Source of the DNA: Alteromonas sp. KUL49 | Lineage (GTDB): Bacteria; Pseudomonadota; Gammaproteobacteria; Enterobacterales; Alteromonadaceae | Length of the DNA: 64,000 bases | Direction of reading: 5' to 3' | NCBI RefSeq assembly: GCF_006538345.1 | Contig: NZ_BJKL01000002.1 | Location: 496,001 to 560,000 of the forward strand | In this document: positions 29,342 to 39,188 of the stretch, one piece after another | How positions within the stretch are numbered: the first letter of the stretch is position 1 | Layout of the letters: each line of letters opens with the position of its first letter | The notes under the pieces: model-generated | What the model saw: the letters and a program-made list of their open reading frames with translations, nothing else | Told to the model about the DNA's origin: nothing | The model's database searches: none | Program-made: the position numbers and the translations under genes

Positions 29342-30307
29342 ATGAATTCCTCATCAGTTGCCCGTGGGGTATCCGCCCTATTACTGCTACTTTCAACCGC
29401 TACAATTGCTCAAAGTAGCGAAGAATCTTCGTCATTTAAAGAGGTCCTCGACGGTAATGAAGAAACCGCCATGTCACTTACCGACGAAGAATTAAAAGCT
29501 CAGCAATATTTTCAATGGGTTGAAGAGTTTGAGGCATCTTTGAACTATCAAACCGGTGAAATTGATCTACCCGGCGGTAAAGCTAGCCTATCAGTACCAG
29601 AAAACTACTACTACCTCTCCCCTCAAGATACTAAACGCGTACTTGAAGAGGCATGGGGTAACCCTGAGGGTGAATTAACTTTGGGAATGCTGTTTCCACA
29701 AAAGTATCGCGTGCTAGATAGCGCGTCTTGGGGAGTAACTATAGAGTATGCCAATGACGGCTACGTTTCTGATGAGGATGCAGGCGATATCGATTACGAT
29801 GATTTACTCAGTAGTATGCAGGCTGATACAAGAGAGGAAAACAAGTGGCGAACCGAAAATGGCTATGAAGCTATTGAGCTTGTAGGTTGGGCGCAGCAAC
29901 CTTATTACGACGCTAGTACTCACAAATTGTATTGGGCAAAAGAGCTGCAATTTGGTGACAGTGCTAACCATACGCTGAACTACAACGTTAGGGCATTGGG
30001 CCGACAAGGTTATCTGGTGATGAACTTTATCGCGAATATGGAGCAGCTAGATGAAGTCAATGAAGCAAGAGATGAAGTACTTGCTATGGCAAGTTTTAAT
30101 GATGGTCACAAGTACAGTGAATTTGATCCAGACATTGATCAAGTAGCGGCTTACGGGATAGGTGGTCTTATTGCTGGAAAGGTCTTGGCAAAAACCGGCT
30201 TTCTAGCGTTGGCGCTCGTTTTCTTGAAAAAGTTCTGGTTCGTACTCTTGGTCCCCTTGTACTGGTTAAAGAACCGCTTTTTCACAAAGAAAGAAACTCA
30301 GGCGTAA
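29342..30307 (+). CDS. DUF2167 family membrane protein
   Basis: This 321-residue exported protein has a signal peptide (residues 1-23, ending TIAQSS). The large extracytoplasmic domain shows the DUF2167 pattern: G.A.L.VPENYYYLSPQDTKRVLEEAWGNP, GMLFP, SWGVTIEYANDGYVSDEDA, and WAQQPYYDASTHKLYWAKEL. Near the C-terminus is a hydrophobic region with one or two helices (~residues 273-315), then a basic tail. The family is widespread but uncharacterised. The only close neighbour is the divergent unknown gene at 28213-29127; 214 bases separate the starts. Confidence 0.83.
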   Translation: MNSSSVARGVSALLLLLSTATIAQSSEESSSFKEVLDGNEETAMSLTDEELKAQQYFQWVEEFEASLNYQTGEIDLPGGKASLSVPENYYYLSPQDTKRVLEEAWGNPEGELTLGMLFPQKYRVLDSASWGVTIEYANDGYVSDEDAGDIDYDDLLSSMQADTREENKWRTENGYEAIELVGWAQQPYYDASTHKLYWAKELQFGDSANHTLNYNVRALGRQGYLVMNFIANMEQLDEVNEARDEVLAMASFNDGHKYSEFDPDIDQVAAYGIGGLIAGKVLAKTGFLALALVFLKKFWFVLLVPLYWLKNRFFTKKETQA

Positions 30308-30325
30308 ACATTTGTGCATTTTTAT

Positions 30326-30351
30326 ATTTGAGGAGCTCATGCTCCTCAAAT
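30326..30351. terminator. Bidirectional terminator-like hairpin
   Basis: A perfect 11-bp stem, ATTTGAGGAGC / GCTCCTCAAAT, with a 4-nt loop. It overlaps the last codons of the convergent MarR-GNAT gene and lies 18 bases after the DUF2167 stop. The T-rich flank is on the left side, suited to the minus-strand transcript. Confidence 0.7.
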
Positions 30352-31284
30352 TGACGCCACATTAAGCTCCATCTGAACATCACATCGTTCGTAAGGTGAG
30401 CTTTCCCCTTCAATAAATTTGAACCCTAACTTCTCATACAGTGCCAGTGCCGGTAGCAGCTTAGAATTACTCTCAAGGTATAGGCGCTTTATCTTCATGA
30501 GCCTCGCCCGTTCAATTATCTTACGCCCTAGTGAAAGGCCTATTCCTTTGCCTTGCGCACTCGGAGACACTGCCATTTTGGCTAGTTCATAAGTGTCATC
30601 GGAGACTCTGATCAACGCACAACACCCTACTGGCTCGCCTTGATACAAGGCAATCATAATGACGCCAGAATTGTTAAGGATATACCCATCTGGATCATCG
30701 AGTGCCTTGTAATCTGGCGCTTCCATGACAAAGTGCTTACTGATCCAAGCAACATTTAGCGCTTTAAACGCCGCTTGGTAAATAGGGGCGTAGTCGACGA
30801 TCCTAATGTCTTCTTGAACTTCATTGACTCTGGTACTTATCGGATGAAATTTTAGATGCCTCTCAACCACTCTTAATGATTGCCACAAATCAACGCCAGT
30901 GTCTTTTGTTAACTGTGTCATAGCAGTATCTATGGCATCACACTGGGCATACATAGCAGGAATCATTACTCGAGCTTTCGAGCTCAACGATACAAGTGTC
31001 ACTCGTGAATCGCTCGTTGATTTATAGCTTTCCACTAGATCTGCTTGTTTCATTTCTTTGAGGATTTTACTCACCGACACATGACTATGATTGATTGTCT
31101 TAGCTATATTCACAACCGAATCAGCACCTGAGTTAGCAAGTACATAAAAAACGGGAAACCATTTTGGTTCAATATCAAATCCAAACCGTTCGTAGGTTTT
31201 TTCAGCATCGTTAGATACTTGTGCGGCTAACTGCCGAAGGGCTGTACCCAGAGCAATATGCCCCAACTCATGAAATGGTCTCAC
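30346..31284 (-). CDS. MarR-type regulator fused to GNAT acetyltransferase
   Basis: This 312-residue two-domain protein has an N-terminal winged helix (~residues 30-130) with NHSHVSVSKILKEMKQADLVESYKS as the recognition region. The C-terminal GNAT domain (~150-310) has the acetyl-CoA loop VSPSAQGKGIGLSLGRKII and the tail LALYEKLGFKFIEG. I chose the GTG at 31284 because GGAG lies eight bases upstream; a start at 31341 adds 19 residues of poor composition. This architecture occurs in many proteobacteria, with unknown substrates. It is divergent from the carrageenase gene and could regulate it; that is inference. Confidence 0.88.
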   Translation of the reverse strand: MRPFHELGHIALGTALRQLAAQVSNDAEKTYERFGFDIEPKWFPVFYVLANSGADSVVNIAKTINHSHVSVSKILKEMKQADLVESYKSTSDSRVTLVSLSSKARVMIPAMYAQCDAIDTAMTQLTKDTGVDLWQSLRVVERHLKFHPISTRVNEVQEDIRIVDYAPIYQAAFKALNVAWISKHFVMEAPDYKALDDPDGYILNNSGVIMIALYQGEPVGCCALIRVSDDTYELAKMAVSPSAQGKGIGLSLGRKIIERARLMKIKRLYLESNSKLLPALALYEKLGFKFIEGESSPYERCDVQMELNVASI

Positions 31285-31411
31285 ACCACAAACTCCGTAA
31301 CCAGTTACACATACAATATTACTAAGACTGAAATACGTCAATAATCCAAGCGCTACACGACTAAAGTTTAAATTTTTATTAATTTGTTTTATTCATCTTT
31401 CAAATTCAAAC

Positions 31412-31432
31412 ATACTATGTTTACATATGTAT
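31412..31432. promoter_or_regulatory. Candidate operator between MarR-GNAT and carrageenase genes
   Basis: An imperfect palindrome, ATAC-T-ATGT-TT-ACAT-AT-GTAT, lies 45 bases before the carrageenase ATG and 127 bases before the MarR-GNAT start. Its size and symmetry suit a winged-helix dimer. No binding data; the AT-rich surroundings make chance similarity possible. Confidence 0.3.
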
Positions 31433-31477
31433 CATTATTGTAAAATGTGAAATAAACTTGTTACTAGGAACGCCAAA

Positions 31478-33852
31478 ATGAAAAAATCTCTTTTGTTAGC
31501 ATCATTGGCATTGTCAATGCCAAGCGTGTTAAACGCAGAAGTAGTTCGACCGACCGGTTTTGACGCAGGACAGGTAAGATGGCAGGAGTTAGGAAATCGC
31601 ACAGATGATTTTGAAAGCGGTTCACTTAACCCAGCTAAATGGCAAAATGCGCCATCGAGTCTGGTTGTAGGTGCGTGGACGTTTGCGCAACCCAACGCCT
31701 ATGTTCAAAATGGACGACTAGTGATTGAAACAACGCAAGAAACTCACACTCGTACCTTTCAAGATAGCTGCTGGGACGGTGTTGCTGGAGGTCCATCACA
31801 AGCCACGCAACGAGAGCTCTATTACAAATCAGGTGCAGTGAGAACCGTTGCCGACGGTGTGTATGGCTTCTATGAAGCAAGTATCAAAGGGGTAGAAATA
31901 TTCCCCGGTCTAAGCCCCGCATTTTGGCTTTATAGTGATGGACATCCATTCCCAGATAGAAATGACCCAACAAAGCAATACGTAGACTACAGTGAAATTG
32001 ACATAGTTGAGTTGCAGCAAGCGGACTGGCGCAGTCCTACGGATTTTGATGATCAGTTCGATATGGACCATAACCTTCATGCCCGGGTTGAAGAAAATGG
32101 ACAAATCGTTTGGAAACGTCCAAAACCCAACCCAGAAGCTCAGCTACTGCATTATGAAGCCCCCTTTGATCCTAGCTTGGGCTTTCATACTTACGCGGTA
32201 GAAAACAGACCTGATCGCATAACTTGGTACGTCGACGGTGTTGAAGTTGGCTCTAAGCCCAACAAGTGGTGGCATCGTCCTATGCATTTGATTTTCTCGC
32301 AAGGTCTTCGTAGACAGCTCATTAAATATAATCCTGCATGTCAGCGCGCTGACCCAAACCCAGACAATATTGTTTCACAGGGCTTCCCAGAAAAGGCGCG
32401 CATGCAAGTTGAATATGTGAAAACCTGGAAGGCATTGCCATCAGTTTGGATTGAAAACCCAGGTCAATACACGTCAACTCAATATCGCTCAGGCGATACC
32501 ATGGAAGTTACAGTGGACTACCACGGTGGACATGACTTTTACGTTGATTCAGGGGCATTCAATGGGGTGACTTTAAACCTTATTGAACGAAATGCGTCAG
32601 GCTTAGTACGTGTTGTTAAATCAGCCAACGATCCTTCAACCACCAACGACGATAAGAAGTATGCTGGAGAAGCCACGCTTTCAATTAATCTCAGCGGCGT
32701 GCCTGCTTCAAATACGCTTCCGAATGGTCATTACTATGCGCTTGCAGCGGCATTCCAATCTTCGAATGGCACAAGCATATACATGCAAAGCCCTGTTAGA
32801 GATATTACGGTTGTAAATGGATCCAGCGCTCCTATTGCAGTAAGCGGAGTAACGCTAACGCCTTCCTCGCTGAGCTTAAACCAAGGTGTTAGCCAAACAC
32901 TTTCGGCAAACATATCGCCCTACAACGCTTCAAATCAGTCAGTAGTTTTTTTTCTAGTGATGATGACGTAGCAAGTGTGAGTGCAAGTGGTCGAGTGACA
33001 GCGATTTCAGCGGGCTCGGCCACTATCACCGTCAGAACGAATGACGGTGCATACACGGATACCACAAGAGTTGATGTTTCTGGATCAACGTCTGGTGGCG
33101 GCAACCTTGTACAAAATTCCGGTTTTGAAGCTGGAGATTTCAATGGTTGGAACGCCAACTGGGGTAACAACAACGTCACTTCAAATGTTTCACAGCAAGG
33201 GCAATATGCGGCACAGATAAATGGCAAAGGGGGGATAAACCAAACCCTTGCTTTAGCGCCTAACACGGAATACCAACTCACCGCATATGGTCGCGTCAAT
33301 AATAATGGTCAGGTATCTCGCATGTTGGTGAAAGAGTACGGCGGGAATACTAAAACGGTGACTTTCACTTCAGATAGCTTTGAGCAAAAGCGCATTACGT
33401 TTACCACGGGCGCTTCTAATCAATCAGCAAAGATCGTGTTCAACACCACACAAGACAATACCACTGCTTGGGTTGATAACTTTGTAGTAACGTCGACACA
33501 AGGAGGAGGTAACACTGACGGTGGTGATAGTGGTGGAAATTCAGGCAATGATACGCCAGACGAACCTACACCCACTGAGCCTACCTGTGATGGAAGCTTT
33601 GTCGCGGTGAATAGCGTGTCACTATCTGCGACAAACTTCAGCATGGCAAAAGGCAGCACAAGACAAGTTTCTTACACTGTACTTCCCGCCTGTGCCACTA
33701 ATAAAAACGTGACATTCTCGTCAAACAATACGAGTGTTGCGACGGTGAATAGTTCGGGAGTAATTACTGCTCGTAATAGCGGCACAGCGATAATCACTGT
33801 TAAAACCAAGAACTTGGGTAAAACAGATACGCTTGTCGTCAACGTTAATTAA
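31478..33852 (+). pseudogene. Kappa-carrageenase-like GH16 enzyme, multidomain, split by frameshift
   Basis: The first frame (31478-32971) encodes a signal peptide (cleavage after residue 20, VLNA) and a GH16 domain (~25-322). The catalytic motif is SEIDIVELQ (Glu173, Asp175, Glu178). Segments such as ELYYKSGAVRTVADGVYGFY, FPGLSPAFWLYSDG, ITWYVDGVEVG and MQVEYVKTW closely resemble Pseudoalteromonas CgkA. An Ig-like module (~323-448) and the first half of a Big2 domain follow. The frame ends at a T8 run (32946-32953), and the Big2 domain continues in another frame (DDDVASVSASGRVT). One extra T restores a ~791-residue protein. Downstream are a CBM4/9-like module (NLVQNSGFEAGDFNGWN), a Gly/Asp/Pro linker and a C-terminal Big2 domain beginning CDGSFVAVNSVSLSA, matching the CgkA tail. 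It is predicted to be secreted and to cut kappa-carrageenan; related GH16 specificities are not excluded. Confidence 0.87.
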
Positions 33853-33862
33853 CAAGTGAAAG

Positions 33863-33882
33863 GCGGCACTTTGCGGTGCCGC
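33863..33882 (+). terminator. Stem-loop after the carrageenase gene
   Basis: A 7-bp stem, GCGGCAC / GTGCCGC, with a 6-nt loop lies eleven bases after the carrageenase stop and before the convergent VOC gene. Only a weak pyrimidine-rich flank follows, so it may be an imperfect terminator. Confidence 0.5.
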
Positions 33883-33895
33883 TACTTCTAACACA

Positions 33896-34231
33896 CTAAA
33901 ACTGGTCTAGCATGATAGTGTTACCGTCGGGATCCTTCACGATGCAGTGGCCCGAACCGCTCTCCCCTTTCACAGGCACTTCGATTTCAATTCCATTGTC
34001 TTTTAAATGCGCTTCTACAGCACGTACATCAGATGGGTTGAATGTTAAGATATTATCTTCAAACATTCCTTCGAACAAACCAATCATGGTTTGACCGTGC
34101 TTCATAATGACCCACTTTTCTTCAACCGAGCCGCAGGACGGCATAGCGTTGAATCCGAGAGTTTCATAGAATTTTTTCGATTCAACAATGTCCCTTACTG
34201 CTAAACTAAGGGAAAACAATCCAAGTTCCAT
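33896..34231 (-). CDS. VOC (glyoxalase/bleomycin-resistance) family protein
   Basis: This 111-residue single vicinal-oxygen-chelate domain begins LFSLSLAVRDIVESKKFYETLGF and ends HCIVKDPDGNTIMLDQF. Metal-ligand-like residues are present (Glu near the C-terminus region and His in GSGHCIV). VOC proteins include glyoxalases, dioxygenases and antibiotic-binding proteins, and the substrate cannot be assigned here. It is downstream of the GST gene on the same strand (76-base gap). Confidence 0.85.
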   Translation of the reverse strand: MELGLFSLSLAVRDIVESKKFYETLGFNAMPSCGSVEEKWVIMKHGQTMIGLFEGMFEDNILTFNPSDVRAVEAHLKDNGIEIEVPVKGESGSGHCIVKDPDGNTIMLDQF

Positions 34232-34307
34232 TACAGATTCCTCACGTTCACATGAACAAAAAATATACTGTAATAGACCAGAAGTCCTTGGTCACGCTAA
34301 ATTTTTA

Positions 34308-34937
34308 TTACTCTGACAAATGAGCAACTTCTTTTCGCCAAGCTCTTTCGTATGCCTCGCGAGAAAGTACGATATCTGCATACGAAGCTACATTATCGTG
34401 CGTTATATCTAGCTTACTGGCGCGAGCCCATGACAGGATGTGTCCGGCTACCACATCGACCATACTAAAGCTGTTATCTACTAGAAAAGTATTAGCGCCG
34501 AGCATCGTTGAGAAGACACTGAGCGCTCGGTTAAACTCCCATTGAGCAACATCAATAACCTCAGGTAGCCTTTTTTCGGCCGGCAGTGCGAACGTATGTT
34601 TGGCAATGGCCCACAGTGGTTGTTCAAGCTCGGTAACTAAAAAGCTCATCGTTTGCTCGTACAAACCTCGAGAGAAGGAACCCGGCGCTGGGATAAACTC
34701 TTGAAGGCCATGTTTGTCTGCCAAAAAGGTTAAAATTGCTGCGGATTCAGAGAGTGTGCCTTCACTGGTCAACAAGGCCGGTATTTTACCAGCAGGGTTA
34801 ATCTTGCGGAATCCTTCTGAGAAGTGTTCGCCAGCTTTGAGATTAACAGCATGATATGAATAGGGTATACCTATCTCTTCCAACGCCCATGCCACACGCA
34901 CAGACCGCGTTCGAGGATACCCGTACAATGTATACAT
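34308..34937 (-). CDS. Glutathione S-transferase family protein
   Basis: This 209-residue GST has an N-terminal thioredoxin-like domain (MYTLYGYPRTRSVRVAWALEEIG). The glutathione-site Pro-Ala segment reads NPAGKIPALLTSEGTLSESAAIL (the conserved cis-Pro and ES motif). An all-helical C-terminal domain contains FSMVDVVAGHILSWA. The active-site residue in YGYPRTRS is probably the Ser or Tyr type. The ATG at 34937 is the family start; an in-frame start at 34979 adds fourteen residues. It lies between yaaA and the VOC gene on one strand, possibly a small stress operon. Confidence 0.9.
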   Translation of the reverse strand: MYTLYGYPRTRSVRVAWALEEIGIPYSYHAVNLKAGEHFSEGFRKINPAGKIPALLTSEGTLSESAAILTFLADKHGLQEFIPAPGSFSRGLYEQTMSFLVTELEQPLWAIAKHTFALPAEKRLPEVIDVAQWEFNRALSVFSTMLGANTFLVDNSFSMVDVVAGHILSWARASKLDITHDNVASYADIVLSREAYERAWRKEVAHLSE

Positions 34938-34980
34938 ATTAAATTCCTTATTACTCAAGCGAACAGCATTATTTAACAAT

Positions 34981-35757
34981 TTAATCTTCTACTTTGCGCA
35001 AAAATACCATTTCAGTGGACGAACTTTGCTCTTCACTGTACGTGTAACCAGCGGAGTCAAATGCCTTGAGTCCATCTACATCTTTGACTCGATTTTCTAT
35101 GACATAACGCGCCATCAGTCCCCTAGCTTTCTTTGCAAAAAAGCTAATGATTTTAAACTGTCCGTTTTTGTAGTCTTTAAAGACAGGTGTGATAATCATG
35201 CCATCGAGTGACTTTTTCTTAACTGACTTGAAATACTCATTGGATGCCAGATTAACAAGCACATTGTCACCCTGCTCTGCTAAAGCAGCGTTGAGATTTT
35301 CTGTGATGGTTTCGCCCCAATATTGATACAAATCCTTACCGTTTGCGTTGGCTAATTTTGTACCCATTTCCAATCGATACGCTTGCATAAGATCGAGTGG
35401 GCGCAATACACCGTAAAGCCCTGATAGTATGCGCAAGTGGGTTTGAGCATAGATCACATCTGCCTCGCTCAAGGTGTAAGCATCGAGTCCGGTATAAACA
35501 TCACCATTAAATGCGTAGAGTGCTTGACGTGCGTTATCTTTCGTAAATGGCGTAGAAAATTCCGTAAATCTGTTAGCGTTGAGCGTAGCAAGCTTATCAC
35601 TGATACTCATCAAGGATGAGAGGTCAGCAGGCGACAAAGTACGGCAGGTTTCCACCAGCTGTTCTGCGTTGCTTAACAATGCGGGTTGCGTGTGTTCTGA
35701 GACCGGGATTGCAGTTTCATAATCAAGGTTTTTAGCTGGTGATACAACGACTAACAT
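34981..35757 (-). CDS. yaaA: Peroxide stress protein YaaA
   Basis: This 258-residue protein, the same length as E. coli YaaA, belongs to the DUF328/UPF0246 family. Recognisable motifs are [14 protein letters not shown] at the start, [37 protein letters not shown] (~residues 114-134), [11 protein letters not shown] and [14 protein letters not shown]. YaaA lowers intracellular iron and DNA damage during hydrogen peroxide stress and binds DNA in vitro (family knowledge). It is the first gene ahead of the GST gene, 43 bases apart. Confidence 0.95.
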   Translation of the reverse strand: MLVVVSPAKNLDYETAIPVSEHTQPALLSNAEQLVETCRTLSPADLSSLMSISDKLATLNANRFTEFSTPFTKDNARQALYAFNGDVYTGLDAYTLSEADVIYAQTHLRILSGLYGVLRPLDLMQAYRLEMGTKLANANGKDLYQYWGETITENLNAALAEQGDNVLVNLASNEYFKSVKKKSLDGMIITPVFKDYKNGQFKIISFFAKKARGLMARYVIENRVKDVDGLKAFDSAGYTYSEEQSSSTEMVFLRKVED

Positions 35758-35881
35758 TTTAACTCCTCATCGATTGTTAACCGCAGTATAACACTGGTTA
35801 AACGCTTAAAAATGCCAAGGTGATGAAAAGAAAACGATTAACCTAAAAGACTTTGTCGATTAGGCTCGGATTTCTTATGTG

Positions 35882-35922
35882 TAGGCTATAAATTGTCATG
35901 TGGGTTTGGTATAAATAGCCTA
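35882..35922. promoter_or_regulatory. Inverted repeat upstream of tal
   Basis: TAGGCTAT (35882-35889) and ATAGCCTA (35915-35922) are perfect inverted arms with a 25-nt spacer, about 120 bases before the tal ATG in the 286-base yaaA-tal gap. The spacer contains TATAAAT-like -10 elements. It could be a regulator site for either divergent gene. Confidence 0.3.
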
Positions 35923-36043
35923 TGTCTCCAAGTGATTACCCTTTCTAAATACTGTTTGTTAAACACAGTAAACAAAGACTGATAAGTGCGTTTTAATGCC
36001 TGGCTAAACCGCACAATATAACTTAATTCAATTAGAGAAAATT

Positions 36044-37003
36044 ATGAGCAATCAATTAGCTTCACTACGTGAAATCACAACCGTTGTTGCCGACACCGGC
36101 GACATCGATGCTATTAAAAAGTATCAACCGGTAGATGCCACCACTAACCCTTCACTTCTGCTAAAAGCTGCAGGGCTTCCGCAATATGCAAGCCTTATCG
36201 ACGATGCAGTGAGCTGGGCTAAATCTCAGTCCTCTGACTCAGAGCAACAACTTACAGACGCGGCAGACAAACTTGCTGTAGCCATCGGCAAGGAAATTTC
36301 AGGTACTATCCCTGGTCGAATTTCTACAGAGGTTGATGCTCGTTTATCATTTGATAAAGCAGCAACTATCGAGAAGGCACACCGTTTAGTAGCCCTATAC
36401 GAAGCTGCTGGCATCGATAAGTCGCGAATTCTTATCAAAATTGCGTCAACCTGGGAAGGTATTCAAGCGGCGAAGGAATTAGAAGAACAAGGCATCAACT
36501 GTAACCTTACGTTGTTGTTCAGCTTTGCCCAAGCGCGAGCGTGTGCAGAGGCTGGTGTGTATCTAATTTCACCGTTTGTTGGTCGAATTCTTGATTGGTA
36601 CAAGAAAGCGACTGGCAAGACTGAATATGCGCCAGAGGAAGATCCGGGTGTTGTATCTGTGACCAGTATTTACAACTACTACAAAGCGCACGGCTACAAG
36701 ACTGTCGTTATGGGTGCGAGTTTCCGTAATATCGGTGAAATCCAAGCGCTAGCAGGTTGTGACCGTTTAACTATCAGCCCTCAACTGCTTGAAGAATTGG
36801 CCAATGAGCCAGGTGAACTTGAAGTAAAACTTGTTGATGAAGGCGCAACTCAAGCACCGGGTGATAAGTTAACTGAAGCAGAGTTCCGTTGGGATATGAA
36901 CCAAGACGCTATGGCAACAGAGAAGTTGTCAGAAGGTATTCGTAATTTTGCAGCGGATCAGGACAAACTAGAAACGCTACTTAAAGAAAAGTTACAAGCA
37001 TAA
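36044..37003 (+). CDS. tal: Transaldolase
   Basis: This 319-residue class I aldolase of the non-oxidative pentose phosphate pathway transfers dihydroxyacetone units between sugar phosphates. The Schiff-base lysine is Lys132 in [11 protein letters not shown], the same number as in E. coli Tal[16 protein letters not shown] (~residues 30-44), the [13 protein letters not shown] strand and [11 protein letters not shown] are present. It is followed by pgi after 22 bases, so the two carbon-metabolism genes likely form an operon. Confidence 0.97.
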   Translation: MSNQLASLREITTVVADTGDIDAIKKYQPVDATTNPSLLLKAAGLPQYASLIDDAVSWAKSQSSDSEQQLTDAADKLAVAIGKEISGTIPGRISTEVDARLSFDKAATIEKAHRLVALYEAAGIDKSRILIKIASTWEGIQAAKELEEQGINCNLTLLFSFAQARACAEAGVYLISPFVGRILDWYKKATGKTEYAPEEDPGVVSVTSIYNYYKAHGYKTVVMGASFRNIGEIQALAGCDRLTISPQLLEELANEPGELEVKLVDEGATQAPGDKLTEAEFRWDMNQDAMATEKLSEGIRNFAADQDKLETLLKEKLQA

Positions 37004-37025
37004 TTAATTCAAGGACCAGTACACC

Positions 37026-38675
37026 ATGAGTGCACTTACATCTTTACCGCAATGGCAAACGCTGAAAGATTTAGCAGAAGGCGTAAAATCTGAGCATATG
37101 AGAGATTGGTTTGTCGCCGATCCTTCTCGCGCAACGCAAATGCAACTTGAAGCTTGCGGTTTGTTTTTGGACTACTCGAAAAACCGAGTAACTCAAGACG
37201 TATTATCAGCCCTATTTGACCTTGCCAAATCCTGTGGTGTTGAGAAACATCGAGTGGCAATGTTCTCAGGTGACATCATTAATGACACCGAAAAACGCGC
37301 TGTTTTACACACAGCCTTGAGAAACTTCTCGGGTTCACAGGTCGTTGTTGACGGTGAAGATGTAATGCCTGAAGTGCAAGCAACCCTTGGTAAAATTAAA
37401 GCCTTTACTGAAAGTATTCATTCAGGCGAGCATAAAGGTTACACAGGAAAAGCTATCAAACATATTGTTGCGATAGGGATAGGTGGCTCATTCCTTGGTC
37501 CAAAAATCATGACTGAGGCACTGCTTCCTTGTAAATCTGCTGCAGTAGATGTGCATTTTGTCGCAAACGTTGATGGTTGCCACATTCATGACGTACTGAG
37601 TAAAAGAGATCATGAAGACACATTGATCGTAATGTCTTCAAAGTCATTTACCACTCAAGAAACACTTCAAAATACCATTTCAGCAAAAGAATGGTTCCTT
37701 TCCCAAGGTGGAACACAAGAAGATATAGCCAAGCATTTTGTTGCGGTTTCATCGAACGTGAAAGCTGCCACCGAGTTTGGTATCGACGAAAGCAATATCT
37801 TTCCCATGTGGGATTGGGTTGGCGGTCGTTATTCACTTTGGTCTGCTATTGGACTACCTATCTCGCTTGCGTTGGGTTTTGAGAACTTCAAAGGGCTTCT
37901 TGAAGGCGCACACGACATGGACAAGCATTTCTGTGAGGCACCTTTGGAAGAAAACCTCCCAGTTATTTTGGCTATGCTTGGTGTGTGGTATCGCAATTTC
38001 TTCGATGCTCAATCACACGTGATGCTTCCGTATTATCATTACCTGAGAGGCTTACCGGCCTATGTCCAGCAGCTTGATATGGAGAGTAACGGTAAAGAAG
38101 TAACCCATGATGGTAGCGCTGTAGATTACCCCACAGGCCCAATCATCTGGGGAAGTGAAGGCACTAACGGTCAACACAGTTTCCACCAGCTAATTCACCA
38201 AGGCTCTGGTGTAATACCCGCCGATTTCATGCTGCCACTAAATGTCCCGAACCAAAATGACACCCATCACGCTATGCTAGCCTCCAATTGTTTTGGTCAG
38301 ACTCAAGCCCTGATGCAAGGTAAGTCTTTCGAAGACTGTTATGCAGACCTGGAAGGTAAAGGGCTAGACGACGCTGAACGCAAACGTTTAGCTGCTCACA
38401 AAACCATGCCGGGTAACAAACCAAGTAATACTATTTTATTCGATTCACTAACACCTCGCACTCTTGGCGCGTTGGTTGCAATGTATGAGCATAAGGTATT
38501 CGTTCAAGGCGTTATCTGGGACCTAAACTCGTTCGACCAATGGGGCGTAGAGTTAGGTAAAGCACTAGGAAATCAAGTGCTTGCAGGCATTAATGGAGAT
38601 GCTGAAAAATCGTCATTCGACGCATCTACACAAGATTTAATCGCCCGCTTCAGAGCAGCTAATGCACCAAAATAA
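37026..38675 (+). CDS. pgi: Glucose-6-phosphate isomerase
   Basis: This 549-residue cytosolic enzyme (identical length to E. coli Pgi) interconverts glucose-6-phosphate and fructose-6-phosphate. The signature segments are [17 protein letters not shown] (~residues 150-166), [29 protein letters not shown], and the catalytic glutamate/histidine region [27 protein letters not shown] and [25 protein letters not shown] are near the C-terminus. It is downstream of tal, with a terminator 48 bases after the stop. Confidence 0.98.
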   Translation: MSALTSLPQWQTLKDLAEGVKSEHMRDWFVADPSRATQMQLEACGLFLDYSKNRVTQDVLSALFDLAKSCGVEKHRVAMFSGDIINDTEKRAVLHTALRNFSGSQVVVDGEDVMPEVQATLGKIKAFTESIHSGEHKGYTGKAIKHIVAIGIGGSFLGPKIMTEALLPCKSAAVDVHFVANVDGCHIHDVLSKRDHEDTLIVMSSKSFTTQETLQNTISAKEWFLSQGGTQEDIAKHFVAVSSNVKAATEFGIDESNIFPMWDWVGGRYSLWSAIGLPISLALGFENFKGLLEGAHDMDKHFCEAPLEENLPVILAMLGVWYRNFFDAQSHVMLPYYHYLRGLPAYVQQLDMESNGKEVTHDGSAVDYPTGPIIWGSEGTNGQHSFHQLIHQGSGVIPADFMLPLNVPNQNDTHHAMLASNCFGQTQALMQGKSFEDCYADLEGKGLDDAERKRLAAHKTMPGNKPSNTILFDSLTPRTLGALVAMYEHKVFVQGVIWDLNSFDQWGVELGKALGNQVLAGINGDAEKSSFDASTQDLIARFRAANAPK

Positions 38676-38723
38676 GGAATGCTAGCGGTTAAAAATTCGC
38701 TAGAATGGTGCAAAAACGCACAG

Positions 38724-38753
38724 AACGGTCATGCTTTACGCTGGCCGTTTTTT
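38724..38753 (+). terminator. Rho-independent terminator of tal-pgi
   Basis: The stem AACGGTC / GGCCGTT (one G-T pair) has a 12-nt loop and is followed by TTTTTTGTTTT. It lies 48 bases after the pgi stop. Confidence 0.75.
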
Positions 38754-38962
38754 GTTTTAAGAAGACACTAACGACAGAACATATTGCTTCAATTAGCTGT
38801 TGTCCTCACGAACCTTACGTTGTCATCGTATCGTCACTAAGTGTTAATAAAAGGTAAACAAACCTGTTTTATTTTCATCGTGGCTGTGATACAAAATTGT
38901 ACAGAGGGAAATTAAAACAAACGCTCTGTACTGTTGTAAGTGGTAATAAAAAGGAGATCCTC

Positions 38963-39139
38963 GTGGACAAGTCAGATCTATTTGCCATGCTAGACATCGA
39001 AGCAAGCCCAGCGAAAACAAAAAGCAAAAAGCGGAAGTGGAGGGAGATTGAAGCACTGCAAGATCGCTTCAAACTTGAAAAAGAGCTCTCAGAACTCGAT
39101 TGTGGGTTCGAATACGAACTAGAGACGCTAGAAAGATAA
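38963..39139 (+). CDS. DUF3545 family small protein
   Basis: This 58-residue charged protein starts at a GTG (38963) behind a near-perfect ribosome site, AAGGAGAT. The sequence begins MDKSDLFAMLDIE, has a Lys-rich segment KTKSKKRKWREIEALQDRF and ends in an acidic helix. I recognise this as the DUF3545 pattern of short proteins common in Vibrio, Shewanella and Alteromonas, with no known function. The longer in-frame reading from 38897 has no ribosome site. A strong terminator follows directly. Confidence 0.8.
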   Translation: MDKSDLFAMLDIEASPAKTKSKKRKWREIEALQDRFKLEKELSELDCGFEYELETLER

Positions 39140-39140
39140 T

Positions 39141-39175
39141 AAAAAGGCTGCTTGGTTTTACCAAGCAGCCTTTTT
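39141..39175. terminator. Strong bidirectional terminator
   Basis: A perfect 15-bp stem, AAAAAGGCTGCTTGG / CCAAGCAGCCTTTTT, with a 5-nt loop lies between the convergent DUF3545 gene and ung. Confidence 0.92.
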
Positions 39176-39188
39176 ACTTTTCAGCTAA

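Noticed and set aside
32889..33299. Minus-strand 136-codon ORF inside the carrageenase
   Set aside because: Antisense to well-conserved Big2 and CBM coding sequence; arises from codon bias of the true gene.
31478..33852. Agarase or laminarinase assignment for the GH16 enzyme
   Set aside because: The segments around SEIDIVELQ and the C-terminal CDGSFVAVNSV domain resemble kappa-carrageenase CgkA much more closely; still not proven biochemically.
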